Source of the DNA: Trema orientale
Lineage: Eukaryota > Streptophyta > Magnoliopsida > Rosales > Cannabaceae
Length of the DNA stretch: 64,000 nucleotides
Reading direction: 5' to 3'
Assembly: GCA_002914845.1 (NCBI GenBank)
Contig: JXTC01000064.1
Location: forward strand, 586,319 to 650,318
A program made the translations under genes and the position numbers. Below are positions 1-12,700 of this stretch, piece by piece (position 1 is the stretch's first letter; each line of letters begins with the position of its first letter). Below the pieces are notes generated by a model. That model did no database searches. It was given only the letters and a program-made list of their open reading frames with translations, and was not told where the DNA came from.

Positions 1-496
1 ATAAATACATAATTTAATGTTTTATAAAATATTATATTTAATTTAATATTAATGATTCTTTATATTAAATTTAGTTCATCGAACGTCAAAAAATTGTGTT
101 ACATTCGTCTCATCAAAATAAATAAAGAGATAAATATATTTTTTGATGTTGAAATACATTGAACCTAACTATATCTTTGATCACTATTCTATTTTTAAAA
201 TTTTTAGAAAAATCCTAATTTTTTCATGATATGATTGGTCCTATCATTGTTTTTCTTTGCTATGATTGGTTGTAATATATACATGTATTATATAATATTG
301 TATTTAATTTAATATTAATGATAGCTTATAATAAATTTAGTTCATCGAACAAATGGTTGTGCTACATTCGTCTCATCAAAATAAATATATAGATAAATAT
401 ATTTTTTAATGTTGAAAGACATTGAATCTAACTATAAATTAGGCTTAATGTATGCAATATTAATATAACTCGCGCAAAGCGCGGTATAACAACTAG
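1..496 (+). mobile_element. Helitron-like element, 3' terminus
   Basis: The segment ends in a short GC hairpin (CGCGC, loop AAA, GCGCG at 471-483) in otherwise AT-rich DNA, followed about 10 nt later by CTAG at 493-496 and then a T. This hairpin-spacer-CTRR-T arrangement is the classic Helitron 3' end, where insertion occurs between A and T. The 5' end lies outside the window or is not recognisable. No RepHel coding is seen, so it is a non-autonomous element or a tail. Confidence 0.7.
28..440. repeat. Direct repeat pair inside the Helitron tail
   Basis: About 150 bp at 28-180 is repeated with moderate divergence at 290-440. Shared landmarks are the runs TTTAGTTCATCGAAC, ACATTCGTCTCATC and TAAATATATTTTTT in the same order. 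The copies are about 260 bp apart. This looks like an internal duplication of the Helitron body. Confidence 0.7.
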
Positions 497-1784
497 TTTA
501 TATATATGGATAAAGTTTTAATAGAGATTTTTGTTTTAGTAATTTTACTAAAAATTTCTATGTAATTAATACATATATAATTATAGAAAGTTATTTAAAA
601 CTTTAAAAATAAGTAACATGTTTGTGGCCTGATGAGTTGGACAATTTTATTTTTTTAAAAAAATTCTCTTTCTATTTATTTTTTTCATTCTCATTCCTAT
701 TATGCTATATTTTTTCAAGATTCAAGTATATTACCTTAATATATTTTCTAGGTGTCTTTTTTTTTTCTATTTCATTTTTTTCTTTATGTTTTTTGATATT
801 TCATCCATTATATTTAGAATATCTCTCTACATCATGTGCATTTGTTTTTTGGTGAAAGGTACATTTCTTTAAAATTGAGAAAAAAAAAAGCCTATGTCTA
901 TTTTTATTTTATTCGTGATAGCATATATATATATATATATTAATTTACTAAATTCCCTTTTTAATATATATTTTACATTTTTTAATCCTATTATAAAGAT
1001 TAACGCTTTTTACTTTTTTCCTTTTGCTCACATTAGAGTATTAGACATATACTTCCTAGTTAATTTAATAAAAGATAATACAATTGCATTTGAAATTCAC
1101 ATTATAATTGTCAAAAAAGAAAAAAAAAAAGACTCATATTATACATGTACTCTTTTTCCTAGCTACTTCCTATTACATAGGACACAATAATTATTTTTAA
1201 AAACTATGTGCAATTTTGATCTGGTAAAATTATTTATCAAAAATAAATTTATAAAACATTATTGTCTAGAACATAATAATAATACAATACTCTTGTATAA
1301 AGGCATGCATAGCATAATAGAAAGAACTTCAGGAAAAGGGACATTAAAGAAAAGGGCCTCTATAAATAATGATAATGTTTATACAAGCTAAGATAAACTG
1401 GAGAATCAAAAAGGAAACGTTTACAATTACAATTATAATTACGAAAGTTTTACAAATGGCATATGTATGTAATATTAAATTATCCAAAAAATATAGTTTG
1501 TAAATAATTTAATTGATATAATTTCATAAGAACTGGTCAAACTATTAAGGGTTTCATTTTAATTTTTCAATTAATATGTATTAACTTTTTCAAATAAATT
1601 ATAAAAAATAAAAAATTACAAATATGCAATTACCCATGGATGGAGCCAAAATAAAGGTGAAACTATGTGAAATCAGTTTGTTATTCCAAGTTATTTTCAA
1701 ATTAGTCAAAATATTCATTAGTAGAGCAAAAAAAATAACTCACTATTGAAAACTCTTTCTATATATACGTTTAAAGAATGACCT
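497..1784. other. AT-rich intergenic DNA, no gene seen
   Basis: Very AT-rich sequence with long T and A runs and a short TA microsatellite near 925. The open frames here are low-complexity Phe/Ile/Leu translations with no recognisable domain and are not supported as genes. Confidence 0.6.
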
Positions 1785-1795
1785 TCTAATGTGAT

Positions 1796-1931
1796 AATAT
1801 AGTCTTTTGAGAGGACCAATTCCGTCCATAATTTAGCCAACATAAATTATATTTTAACTAATATTAAATAAATATGACTTGTATTAATTAAAATATGGTC
1901 AGACCGGTCCCTCGAGGACTACATCGGTACC
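1796..1931. mobile_element. MITE, 136 bp, with 11-bp target duplication (copy 1)
   Basis: The 11-bp direct repeat TCTAATGTGAT occurs at 1785-1795 and 1932-1942 and brackets a 136-bp insert. The ends form imperfect inverted repeats: left TAGTCTTTTGAGAGGACC, right (reverse complement) GTAGTCCTCGAGGGACC. The insert matches the element at 5601-5735 in length, termini and TSD length. There is no coding capacity. The long TSD points towards a Mutator-like origin. Confidence 0.75.
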
Positions 1932-1942
1932 TCTAATGTGAT

Positions 1943-3213
1943 ATCTTACTATCTATTATATAGCATTATTGACTCCATTATTTGAGACGCTAAGGTGGCG
2001 TTGGACACAACACAAGCGTACGAAAAAGTTTGATTCCATTATCTCTCTTTTTTTACTTCTTTTTGACGAAAAGCTGTTCTCTTGTGTCTCTTGTGGCCGA
2101 CAATTCCGATTTATACTTTGGAAAAGCTAGATGCTGATGATCAACCATTCCAAAAAAAAAAAAAAAAATGCTAATGATCAATAATTGTTACACTTTCCAG
2201 CTATATATCTGCTTTTTTTTTTATTTACATATTCCGATTTATTTTATATTAATTTTCTTTAAATTGTAATGTCAAAAATCATAAAAATACAAATAATATA
2301 TTTTTTCTTTTTTCCAAATTCTTTTATTTAATTTATTTTCTCTTAGAAATACTTTTAGATGTTACTATGTGCTTTTAACATGTGTTTTTGGTTATGGTTA
2401 CAATTTAAAGAGTTTAAAGACTAAATCACTTCAATCAAAAAGTTTAGAGATTTAATTGTAAAACTTAGAGAAATAAATTGTCATAAGTTGGATAATTCAA
2501 GGAACAAATCTGCTGCCATTTTGCCTTTGTGATACAAGCGAGAAAAGTATCATGTGATTTTTTCACTAAAAAAATATTCAGTTAGACTAAATATAATTTT
2601 GTACAAATGAAAGTGTGGAAAAATATCTTGTTATTCTAGATTCTAAATACAAAAAATATTTTGAATTTCATGCAAATCGGGGGTCTTGATATTTGTTAGG
2701 AAAAATGTCATTTTTAATATCGTTTACTAATTGAAATAAAGTGACATAATATTTACAAAAATTGGACAAATTATTGGCACCACATCAGGTTTATTATTGT
2801 TGTTAGTGGAAAGAATCACGTGAAAGTTTTTTGAAAATGAATATTTCCGTTCTTGTATTTACTTTCTTATTAGAATTTAAAAACACAGTCTATATTGTCA
2901 AACCAAAAAATTAAAAATAAAAATAAAATAAAAACACAATCAACCTAATTTCTTTTATAGTATTTGCTTAGTTTTTGAGACTTTAAGAGTGAAAAAGTCT
3001 TAAACTCCGTTAAGAGAAATAACACGTGTATTTACTCAAACGTCGGCTAAGAGTTCTATATTTCAAAATAATTAAAATGAAGCAATAAGTTTCTTAAAAA
3101 TAAAAATAAATAAGCAGTAAATATTTTTCTTTCCTTCTTTTTAACGTTTTATGGAGAAGCAATAAATGCCTTGAGAACTATTCTAAGAGAGTAACAGATA
3201 TGCTTTACTTGTA
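1943..3213. other. Intergenic DNA, no gene seen
   Basis: AT-rich sequence with A and T homopolymers. Around 2380-2560 it has phrases typical of long-TIR plant repeats (such as TTTAGAGATTTAATTG), but a second terminus was not found, so no element is called. Confidence 0.5.
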
Positions 3214-3725
3214 TAATAAATGATTTCGTGGTTCTTAAACTATGAGAAAAATCTAATTTTAGTTTGTAAATTTTAAATTACGATATTTTGGTTCTTAAAT
3301 TATTAAAAATATTTTATTTTAGTCTTTTTGTTATTTATTTCATTTTATTATTTACAAAATGAGCATATGAGATATCTTTGTTATTATTTTATATGTATTT
3401 CATATCCAGAAACTTAGTTCAGCATTATAAAGAGATTAGAATATAAACTAAACCAGTTTAAAAATGAATGTTTGAACAAAAATTAGTTACATATTGGACA
3501 ATAGTGCAAGATAAAACTATCTAAAATATGATAATTTGTTGAAATAATTAATATAGAATGAGAAAATGCAACTCATGTACTCATTCCGATAAGAATAAAA
3601 AAAATAGCAAAAATAACTAAAATGAAATATTTTTAATGATTTAAGAATCAATAAAGCTCAATTTAAATTTTAAGGTATAAAGTGAGACTTTCTCTTGGTT
3701 CATGAACTAATAAAATTATTTATCC
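3214..3725. mobile_element. Long-TIR non-autonomous element (copy 1 of the 61.5-kb family)
   Basis: About 510 bp that aligns along its whole length with 61499-62030. Shared blocks include AAAATGAGCATATGAGA, GAACAAAAATTAGTTACATA and TTTATCC at the right end. The left and right ends are degenerate inverted repeats (left AAACTATGAGAAAAATCT, right GTGAGACTTTCTC). It is non-coding. Target duplications are not clear. Confidence 0.6.
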
Positions 3726-3993
3726 TTATATATTTTAAACACAAATTGTTGCATAATTCCCAAAAAAAAAAAGAAAAAAAAAAAAGCGCAACTAAGCAAA
3801 TATACTGATCGACACCTACTCTAAACCCAACATGCATCCAATTTTTTTGTATAAGTGTAGATAGATGTAAGAAAGCATATTAGTACTATGGTAAGTTAAA
3901 CTCTTATTCATCCAAATAAGACAAATTACTAAAAAGACAAAAGAAAAAAAGGGAAATATATATAAAGATAAACTGTAAAAAATACTATGAAAT

Positions 3994-4281
3994 TTAGGTA
4001 TTTTATAATTCAAACCCTGCAAAATACCTGAGATTAAGAATTTTTAAAAATTAATACCTAGGTTGACTTTCTGAATAACTTTAACTGGTAAAAGTCACTA
4101 ATATTCTTAAAATTAAGGAAAATAATAAGAACTAATATAATTTTAACAGGGAGATATTATTATTTTTCATTATTAAAATTGGTGAAAAAGTTAGTCTAGG
4201 GTATTAATTTTTAAAAATTCTTAATTTTAGGTATTATTTTACGGAGTCCAAACTTTAGGGTTTAAATTACAGAATACTCTA
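3994..4281. mobile_element. MITE with about 90-bp terminal inverted repeats
   Basis: The left arm (TAGGTATTTTATAATTCAAA then CCCT, continuing to AATTTTTAAAAATTAATACC near 4060) is mirrored on the other strand by the right arm (4190-4281, reverse complement TAGAGTATTCTGTAATTTAA then ACCCT). The whole 288 bp can fold into one long hairpin. It is non-coding. No clean target duplication was found. Confidence 0.65.
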
Positions 4282-4904
4282 ATCTCAAAGTATCTTTTTG
4301 CAGTTCATGATATATATATTTTGAAAAGAAAAAGACACTATACGTATCCCTTAAATAGAATTTAAGTCTATGTGCATGGGTACTCATTTGAAATATTCAT
4401 TCCAGCTAAATTCAACCATAAATGCACTGGAATTTAAGTTATGTTTTGAAATAGTTTGAGAGAATTACCTGTTTGTCTTGAACGGTGTCTACAGTTATTT
4501 TCTTCACATCTATAGATGATCATTAGACCTACACATGAATTTCTAATACAAAGAAAGTTAAGAGACCATAATAGAATTTCAGCAAAAAGAGGGGGAAAAA
4601 GTAAAAAGAGAAAATTAAAAAACAAGAATGAATAATATATTAACAAGTAAAGGAGGAAATAAATCTATTCTAATTTTACAGGGAAGAGGATAAAAAATGG
4701 TGCAAATATTCTGATAAACTTTATTTAACACTTCTGTGAAAACTCTAGAATCTTTTTAGCAAAATAATTCTACAAAAAATCATCTCTTTTACCCGCACAT
4801 AATTTTAAAAAATTATTTTTTTATCCACACATAATTTACCTACATATAAACCGCATATAGTATATGAGGGTAATTATAGACCTTTATCTATATATAATTA
4901 TAAC
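4282..4904. other. Intergenic DNA, no gene seen
   Basis: AT-rich sequence leading into the tandem repeat. The short minus-strand frame near 4434-4646 is low complexity and has no recognisable domain. Confidence 0.5.
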
Positions 4905-5880
4905 TATATGTGGGTAAAAGAAGTGTCGATAATAATAAATTTACACACATATACAAATGTAAGTGAATGTTTTTATCTACATATAAGTTGGCGCCTTGAA
5001 TTCTCGCTCGTTTTAGAGGTTGGTGGAAATTCTTTCCACCGCTTTTTAACTTATGTGGTGCTGACTCATTTCTTTTACCCACATATAATGTACATACATA
5101 TATTATGTGTGAGTAATTTTAGACTTTTACCCACACATAATTTATCCACATATATTATGTGTGTGTAATTTCAGACACATAATTATAGTTATGTGTGAGT
5201 AAAAGAAGTATCAACAATGATAAATTGACCTACACATATAAATATAAGTGAATGCATTCATCCATATATAAGTTGGCACTTTTAAACTCTCGCTTGTTCT
5301 AAAGTTTAGTGGGAATTTTTTCCACCATATTTCAGCTTAAGTGATACTAACTCATTTCTTTTACCCACACATCATTATAACATGTGTGAGTTAAGAGGTG
5401 TTTGTAATGTTAAATTTACCCACATACGTACATAAATATGAGTGAATGTTTTTACTCATGCATTAGTTAGTGCCTTGAATTTTCGTTTGTTTTAGAGGTT
5501 GGCAAGAATTTTTTTGCTTTTTCCTTTTTTTTTTTTTTTAATGTGGCGCTCACTCATCCTTTTTACATACACATAAATTAACCACATATAACATGTGGGG
5601 TACAGATGTAGTCCCCTCGAGCGGACCGATCTTGTTCATGTTTTGACCAACACAGATTACATTTAACCAACACGGTATTGGACAAAATATGATCTGTGTT
5701 GACCAAAACATGGACAGGAACTACATCCAAAGCCAAACATGTGGGGCTAATTTTGCAAAAGCCAACCACACATAATTGTGATATGTGTGTGTAAAGATTT
5801 GTTACTAATAGTAAATTTACCCACAAATATAAATAAAAATGGTATTATTTAAGCGCGTATATATATATGGGTTGGACATG
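4905..5880. repeat. Irregular tandem repeat, about four diverged units
   Basis: The phrase TATGTG-KGAGTAAAAGAAG followed by AATTTAC-CACACATA, AGTGAATG, ATAAGTTGG, GAATTCTCGCTCGTT and TTTCTTTTACCCACA recurs in order, starting near 4905, 5190, 5381 and (truncated) 5782. Unit lengths are uneven, about 190-285 bp. The third unit is interrupted by the MITE at 5601-5735. Several TTTTACCCACA / TGTGGGTAAAA pairs make each junction palindromic. Confidence 0.7.
5601..5735. mobile_element. MITE, 135 bp, with 11-bp target duplication (copy 2)
   Basis: AACATGTGGGG at 5590-5600 is repeated exactly at 5736-5746. The 135-bp insert begins TACAGATGTAGTCCCCTCGA and ends GAACTACATCCAAAGCCA, giving terminal inverted repeats around GATGTAGTYCC. 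Inside, CATGTTTTGACCAACACAGAT (5637-5657) pairs with 5692-5712 at 19 of 21 positions. It interrupts a tandem-repeat unit, so the pre-insertion sequence can be inferred from sister units. Confidence 0.8.
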
Positions 5881-6253
5881 TATCTTCGCAATTATTACTT
5901 TTTTTACAAAAGTTTTTAATAAGCAACATGGCATGCTGACGTGGCATAGATTTCAGTTTAAACCTTTCAAAAGATAGGGTAAAGCAATGTCCTTTTAGTT
6001 CTCTCATTAGGATTTTTGCTACATTTAAAATCATTTATATATTTTAGACAATATATATATATAATATACATATATTCATTAACGCACACTATTATAAAAT
6101 GGTATTTGAAAATTGCTCCGTAGACCTCAATTTTCGATTATACAGAAAGTCTAAGTGATTGAATGAGCGCCAAGGACCCTTATTTTGAACAAACCGATGT
6201 CCAATAGGCTTTTAGAAAACATAGGTCAACTTGGACCTTAGTTATCCCAAAAC
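5881..6253. other. Intergenic DNA, no gene seen
   Basis: A stretch of AT-rich sequence with a TA microsatellite near 6050, ending at the TSD of the solo LTR. No coding or RNA gene is recognised. Confidence 0.5.
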
Positions 6254-6258
6254 TAAGG

Positions 6259-8993
6259 TGTGATATCTCAAAATTCCTAATAACACCCAATTCCTTACAT
6301 AATTAAAAAGCTAATATTAAATTACATAGCATTTTTTTTTATTTGCATTAGTGTCATGTCTGCATACTATTTTAAGTTTAGATTTTATATATAAATGCAT
6401 ATATGGGCATATAATTTTGAGTATTTATTTTAGTATATTGGTTATTTTTATAATCTTTATTTGTGAAGTAATTTTACAGTGAAATGCTCGAGGCACGCTC
6501 TTTGGTACAAATTTGACATATATTGAGTCTGTTTTCTTCTGAAAATGATTATTTGGCTTATTACTTGTGTAGAAAATACATGATTGGATTCGATAAGCTA
6601 CTTCGTTATACTTCTATGAGTGATCTATATTTCTTTCTATTTATTTTGGATTATGTGTACACTTAAAAAATTTTTTTTTTAAAGCACTTTCTTTCATTTA
6701 AGTGTTATTTTCTGATATTATCTGTATGTGCCTAGATACTAAAAACTTATAGTGTGATATAATCCCATTATTTGGCCTTTATGTCTTAGATAAAAAAAAA
6801 AATAATAATAATAATACTATATATAAAGATACCGACTTTGGCTCAGTCGGTTATTTATCCTACAAACAAAGCATCTATCCTTATCTAATACCTTACATGC
6901 CCACTAGCTCTTCTCTTCAAAACCTCTCTTTCTCATTCAATTAGTTTAAATCCACAATGCATTTTGAATCACGATTCTCTTATGACAGTAAGTATGCGAT
7001 AGACTCTTTCTTGTCAAATTGAAAGGTGATTCTTAATTTTTGATATTTCTTGTTTATGTGTTTTATTTAGCCAGTTTTTAGTTGCTGATTTATTTAAGAT
7101 TATGTATACATATATACTGAATGTTAAAAAGAAGTGAATGGATTTTGATGTTGGGAATGGGTTTGTTAAGCTTTTATTATTATACTATATTTAGTTTTAA
7201 TGCCTTTTATCTTAGTGTATACGATTTTAGACCTTGGGTGATTTGTTTGTTGTTTTGGATACTATCTAGAAGCTTGACCACGTGCTTGAAACTTTGAATT
7301 ATATAAGAAAGGATTATAGGATGGCTTATATAGCACACAAAATTCAAAAATGAACTTGTATTATATCTCAATTGTTTGAATACTATACTTACTATGGTCC
7401 ATGTTTATTTTGATAAGCTACGAAAGTTATGTGGGTTTAATTAATTAAAGTATTGTTAGCGTTTTCTTTGCATGTAGTTAATTTTATTCTTTTGTTGGAT
7501 AAGTTTACTTCTCTTATTTGTATGATTCGTAAATCTGTGTGTATTTTCTCTATTTATGTACTATAAAAAAAAGAATAATTACGTAATGGAATGTCTTCTT
7601 AGTATTTTCACTTGTTGATTCAAGGAGATAGTACAAATAAGAAAAATAAGGAGGCACATGTATATACATAAATTCTAGAGCAATATCTTAGTTTCAAGCA
7701 AGTCTTTATTTGATTGTTCTAAAAATATTTGTACAATACTTTCATATGAAATTTGATTCTTCTTGTTAGGCCTTATGTCGATTGATTAATTGACAAAATA
7801 CTAGGAGCACCAGTTTTAGTTCTTTATTAGTCTAATTGATGTAATGTTATTTATAGAAGGCAGATGCATGTGTTGTTATTATGTATAAATTTATTTACCT
7901 ATTATTTTACTACCTCACACCAAAGTATATACATATATATATATATGTACGTATACATTAAATTAGAAATTCTTTAGACCAAGTATTAAATAATAATTCT
8001 TATATCATTGCTTGGTTAGTAATTAAATATATATGTATTAATTAAAATATTAGGAACACGTCAATTGTACCTTGAGCAAAGAGCATTTCACTAGAAGACA
8101 AAAGAAAGCTCAGAATCGAGGTAAGTAACGTCACACCTGCAATGTAAGAAATTCTTTGTTTCTGTAAATCTGTAAAATATGTGATATAGAATTTGTGAAT
8201 ATATGTACATATGCATCTGTTATTCAGTTTTTCATGAGACATGAATACGCGGTATATTTATATTGCCTGACAAGTATTGGTGAATAGGGTGTGGCGGGCC
8301 AGCGCCCAAATATGTGATATGGTTCCTTCGGGGACACTCTCTGGTTCCTTCGGGGACACTCTGGTTCCTTCGGGGATAATGTGGTTCCTTCGGGAACACT
8401 CTGACGGCAGTATGGGGTGGACCTCTGCTGTACACAGAGGGGATTCTTTGGGGCTCAAGACCTCCATATTGCTCATGATATGTTATATGCTCTCTGAGTG
8501 GCTCAGTATGAGATTCACGGTCTTGTCAGGCAATACAATATACACAGGGATCCCAATCATATAATTATCTGTTCTCTGTCATATGCAATCTGCATCGGCA
8601 TATGTTACTTACTGAGTTTCATACTCACCCATATTCTTACATTGCAGAGGGTACTGACGCTATGTGAGTTAGAGGAAGAGCGCCTACTTTCTGACCGCGG
8701 CTTGTGTATATGAGTATTTTGACGCTGTGGTTTTCTGACTGAGAATTTTGTATCTGTTTTGAATGTGTGTACATTATATATATTTTATGAGCGGCCCACT
8801 TTGCCAGGGTGTATATATGTATGCATCAAAGTATGTATAATTATGAGTAGAATTTCCCTTTTTCTTACAGAAGTTTAAAAAGTTTTAATTTTCCCCTGAT
8901 TTTATCAGTTTTAAGCCGACTAGCGTCTCCTAATCTCACTAAATATTTCGACAAATATCCCCACGTACGTGTGTGGAATCGGGAGATGTTACA
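6259..8993. mobile_element. Solo LTR, about 2.7 kb
   Basis: The perfect 5-bp direct repeat TAAGG (6254-6258 and 8994-8998) flanks a segment starting TGTGATATCTC and ending GAGATGTTACA. These are imperfect 11-bp inverted ends with canonical TG...CA. A TATATATAAAG box lies near 6820. The late segment around 8620-8650 resembles plant gypsy LTR 3' regions. No retroviral-type coding sequence is found between the ends, so this reads as a solo LTR left by LTR-LTR recombination. A composite of older repeats is the alternative. Confidence 0.6.
8321..8402. repeat. 20-22-bp tandem repeat, four units
   Basis: Four head-to-tail units begin GGTTCCTTCGGGGACACTCT at 8321, 8343, 8363 and 8383, with small changes. 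They are GC-rich relative to their surroundings and sit inside the 2.7-kb LTR. A 14-bp perfect inverted repeat (TATTGCCTGACAAG near 8262; its complement near 8523) encloses them and could fold the region into a loop. Confidence 0.85.
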
Positions 8994-8998
8994 TAAGG

Positions 8999-9700
8999 TC
9001 TTAGTAGCTTGTTTGTACCTCTATTACTTGGAATAAGCTAGTTGGAGCTCAGTTACGTAGAAATTGATGTCCAAGTGATTAAATAAATTGTTTGGACCTA
9101 GATTCTGCCTTTTTTCTTTGTTTTTTTTTTTTTTTTTGAGAACTGTGGTGGGAGAATTCAAACTTAAGAGTTAGGTTGGCAATTTATGCCATCATGACAA
9201 CATAACTCGAAATGCGCACAAAATTAGTAGATTTGAGTTTTGCTTAAATGAGTTTGGGTCATTTTCATGGCCTATATAATCATGGCCTTCGTAAACCAAT
9301 GTTCTTATTAGACCTATGTATTCCACCCACTTGATAAACTGACTTGACATGGTTTGATTGGATCGTGATACTAGGCTATATATATTTTATAATGAGATAC
9401 ATTCTATATGGAGAAAACTAGAGAATATACATCTTAAAAAAATATTAACACATATGTGGACCTATCCATTTCATTAATTTCATACAGTAGTTTTCAAAAA
9501 AAATATCGATGCTTTCTTTATCACACTTAGATTTAAGGAGCTCAATAGCCGACCTGACATTGAAGACGAGTTGAGGACATCGATGACAAAGCCAATCGAA
9601 ACATAGAGTCCTCCATAAGCGTCTATGGCTTGGACTTGAACCTGTCTAGATTTGTTTTGTGAAAGCAAATGGAGACGATCCATGTCTCCTGCTTCTCCAA
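8999..9700. other. Intergenic DNA between LTR elements
   Basis: No gene is recognised. The 67-codon minus-strand frame at 9480-9683 lies in what appears to be the terminal region of the minus-strand copia element and shows no known domain. Confidence 0.4.
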
Positions 9701-12700
9701 AAGAGAGAATGTCATCGTCAAAAACCTAGATGAGATTATGAGGTGCAACCATCAAATTCTTGTTCCGATCAATGTAGCTAATTTGTTGAGCAGTCTCTAT
9801 AGTTTCCCTCAAATTTTTTAGTTTTCTACGATTAAGATCTGGGGACTTTTGTTAGACATAAATAGAATTGAATAAAACCTAATACAACCCTAAGGATTAT
9901 TCATGTCAAATAGTCAGGTATGGGATTGTTGAGATTACTATGACTAACCTGAGTCCATAGCCAAAGAGGATGAACATCGTAGTGGAAGCGTTAGATGATC
10001 GAGAGCCAGAGCGTTAGAGGCCTTCCACAACTAAAATATTGTAGCTCTGCTTAATAGATTTCTCACACAGTGATAGTAGCTGAGAGAGAAGAGCATACAT
10101 GCTATTTTGGCGTGGGGACCATAACCCAAATAAGAGACTTCATATAGTTGACATAATTAGGGTATCCATCAATCCTAACCTGGTGACAAATAAGATATCC
10201 ACATTATAACTCATATCTATTGAATATTTTGACGTATATTAGCAAATTACTTAATTAGCGTCCTCTTAGAAATAATATGGCTCAATATAACTGTTAAATA
10301 TTTGGCCCATTTAATTAATATGAAATATAATTTCTGAATAATCTCCCACTTAGTTACATATGTTCCAAATATAATTGTTTTGTTAAACTAAAGGCTAGCA
10401 ATGAAATGCCATATTATTCTTGTATATCCCCAAAGTTACAACCCTGTCCATCAAATATACTAGCACGAAACCAAAGCGCTCATCATTGTACTTATTGAAA
10501 TAGCAACTAGAACCCTCACTAATAAGCGTACTAATACACCTGAACAACACATATCGAGTATGGAATGCGGTATGAAAATTATATGCAACATCATTTAACA
10601 TGCCTATTTCCAACTGGTCCTACTTAATCTTAAGTGAGATCACCCTTAGTTTTTTCGCTTAATGCATTACTGTAAACTTTATACTAAACCATAGTAGGAA
10701 AGAAAACAATATAATAAATATCATATTTAAAAACAGAGTCTACATGAAAATCCATCAACTAACCACTGCAGTGAATTAAACAAGAAATAAGTATCACTAA
10801 CGAACATCCAAACCAAACTATAAACTCTCACTAGAACTGCATGTCTTTAAAACACAACACCCTTATGAGTAGTCTGCTCAAGAAAACATCTTAGGCATTA
10901 AGCCTTTGGTGAATGGCCACTATCATAGAGTTTGTACTCAAATATTCTTTAGACATTTGCCAGTTCTAAATTCTTTATTTTAACAACAAGTGACTCAAAT
11001 TCTATGTGCCTCTATTTTAAGAGTTTCTGTTTCTATTAGAACACAATAATGCAGTTTAATTATCACAACAATTCCTTAATGGTATTTTAAAACCTTCAAC
11101 CACAGTTTGTTGCCTGTTAATAAAGTTTTGTAGTTATATTCCCTAAATGGATATATATATATATATATACTTTACCTCTATAGTGGAAGTAAGTTGTGGG
11201 CATTTATTTAACACTCTTTCAAATTTGCTTCTCCAGATAGCAAGTATATATAACCAGAAGTGGATCTTTAACTATATAGGCACGCAACAAAATTAAAGTC
11301 AGAATACCCAATGATCGCCAAAATTTTCCAGTATAACCCATTTTTCTGCTCTCCACTGATCCACATGAGGGTTATTCAGATAGGTGCCTAACAATCCTGA
11401 ACATATATAAGATTCCCTACTACCGATGTCTAAGGAAATTTTTATATTTCCTTAACTCTAATCTCATTATTAAGCATTGATTGAGACTAGATTTATCACC
11501 CTTTATTAATGGATTTATTTCTTGGGACATAATCCTATGCTAAATCTATTATGCAACTTATCGATAAAGCTATTTTGTGATATCCTAAAGAATATGTCAA
11601 GTGCAAGCTCGATGTATCTATATACTTAATACAAAGGAAATGTCTCCGAGATCTTTCATATTAATGTTCTTTGATAAAACTCTCTTGGTTTCGTGCAACA
11701 AGCATCTATTGCTGTTAACCAAAGATATAACATTTGACAAACAAAACCAGGAAGATAAATTTGCTCCGACTGAACTTAAGATATATTCAACTATCAATTG
11801 AATTTTCCTCAAAACCAAATGAGAAAATGTTTTAATAGAATATATTAACGGAAAACTTGCAGTCTTTAAATCCACCTAATATAACTATAGAACCTAATGA
11901 GCTACTAGTGCCAAAATTATCCTAAAAGAGTCTTTCATTAAAAAACCTGGAGAGAAAATCTCTTTATAATCAATGCCTACCTTATGAGTAAAATCCTTGG
12001 AACTAGACGACGAACCTAAATCTCGACAAGATTTTAAATGTCACTGCACTTTATGGATTTCATCCAATTCTTTATGGCATCAATCTATTTCTAAGAGTAG
12101 AACATTGTTTTAGCTTGAGTGAAAATGATTGACAACACATGTTCTTGGCGATTGACAACATAAATATCCGAAGTTGTACTTCTCTTTTCCCTAATAGACT
12201 ACCTTCATGGTACTTTCTTTTGAGGTTATTGAGTTTGCTCTTTTGGAGCAACTTTCTCATTTTAAGCAGGGAGTTGTTGAATATTGTCTTGATCTGAATT
12301 TGTATCTTGAATAATGTCATGTATGGGAGTCTGATAATTTTCAATAGCAACTGAAGGAAAAGAAATGAATTCCTCCTTGGAGACAATATTCCTAATCTTT
12401 TTCTTCTCTCAAACTTAACATCCTCAAGGAATTTGGATCATTTTCTCGTCTTGAAAAGGATATAATAGAGGGATCATAAAAAACTTGAAAACCCCCCATC
12501 GTTTCAAAGTATCCTATAAAATAGCAGCTAATGGATCTTGAGTCCAATTACTTTCCATATGGCTAGTATGGCCTAACCTTATCTGGATAACCTCATATAT
12601 GTAAGTGTCTAATGTTAGGCCTCTTGCATGTCCATGACGCATATGGGGTTTTAGCTACTACTTTGGTAGGAACTCTGTTTGGCATACATACTATAGTTCT

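Noticed and set aside
622..1391. Phe/Ile/Leu-rich small frames near the window start
   Set aside because: AT-rich low-complexity DNA; no domain, no codon pattern, no homology inside the window.
8321..8402. CRISPR-like spaced repeats
   Set aside because: Units are directly adjacent with no unique spacers, in a plant LTR.
8232..8564. Overlapping frames encoding repeated Pro/Glu/Arg or Ser/Gly motifs
   Set aside because: Translation of the 20-22-bp tandem repeat in an LTR, open on both strands by composition.
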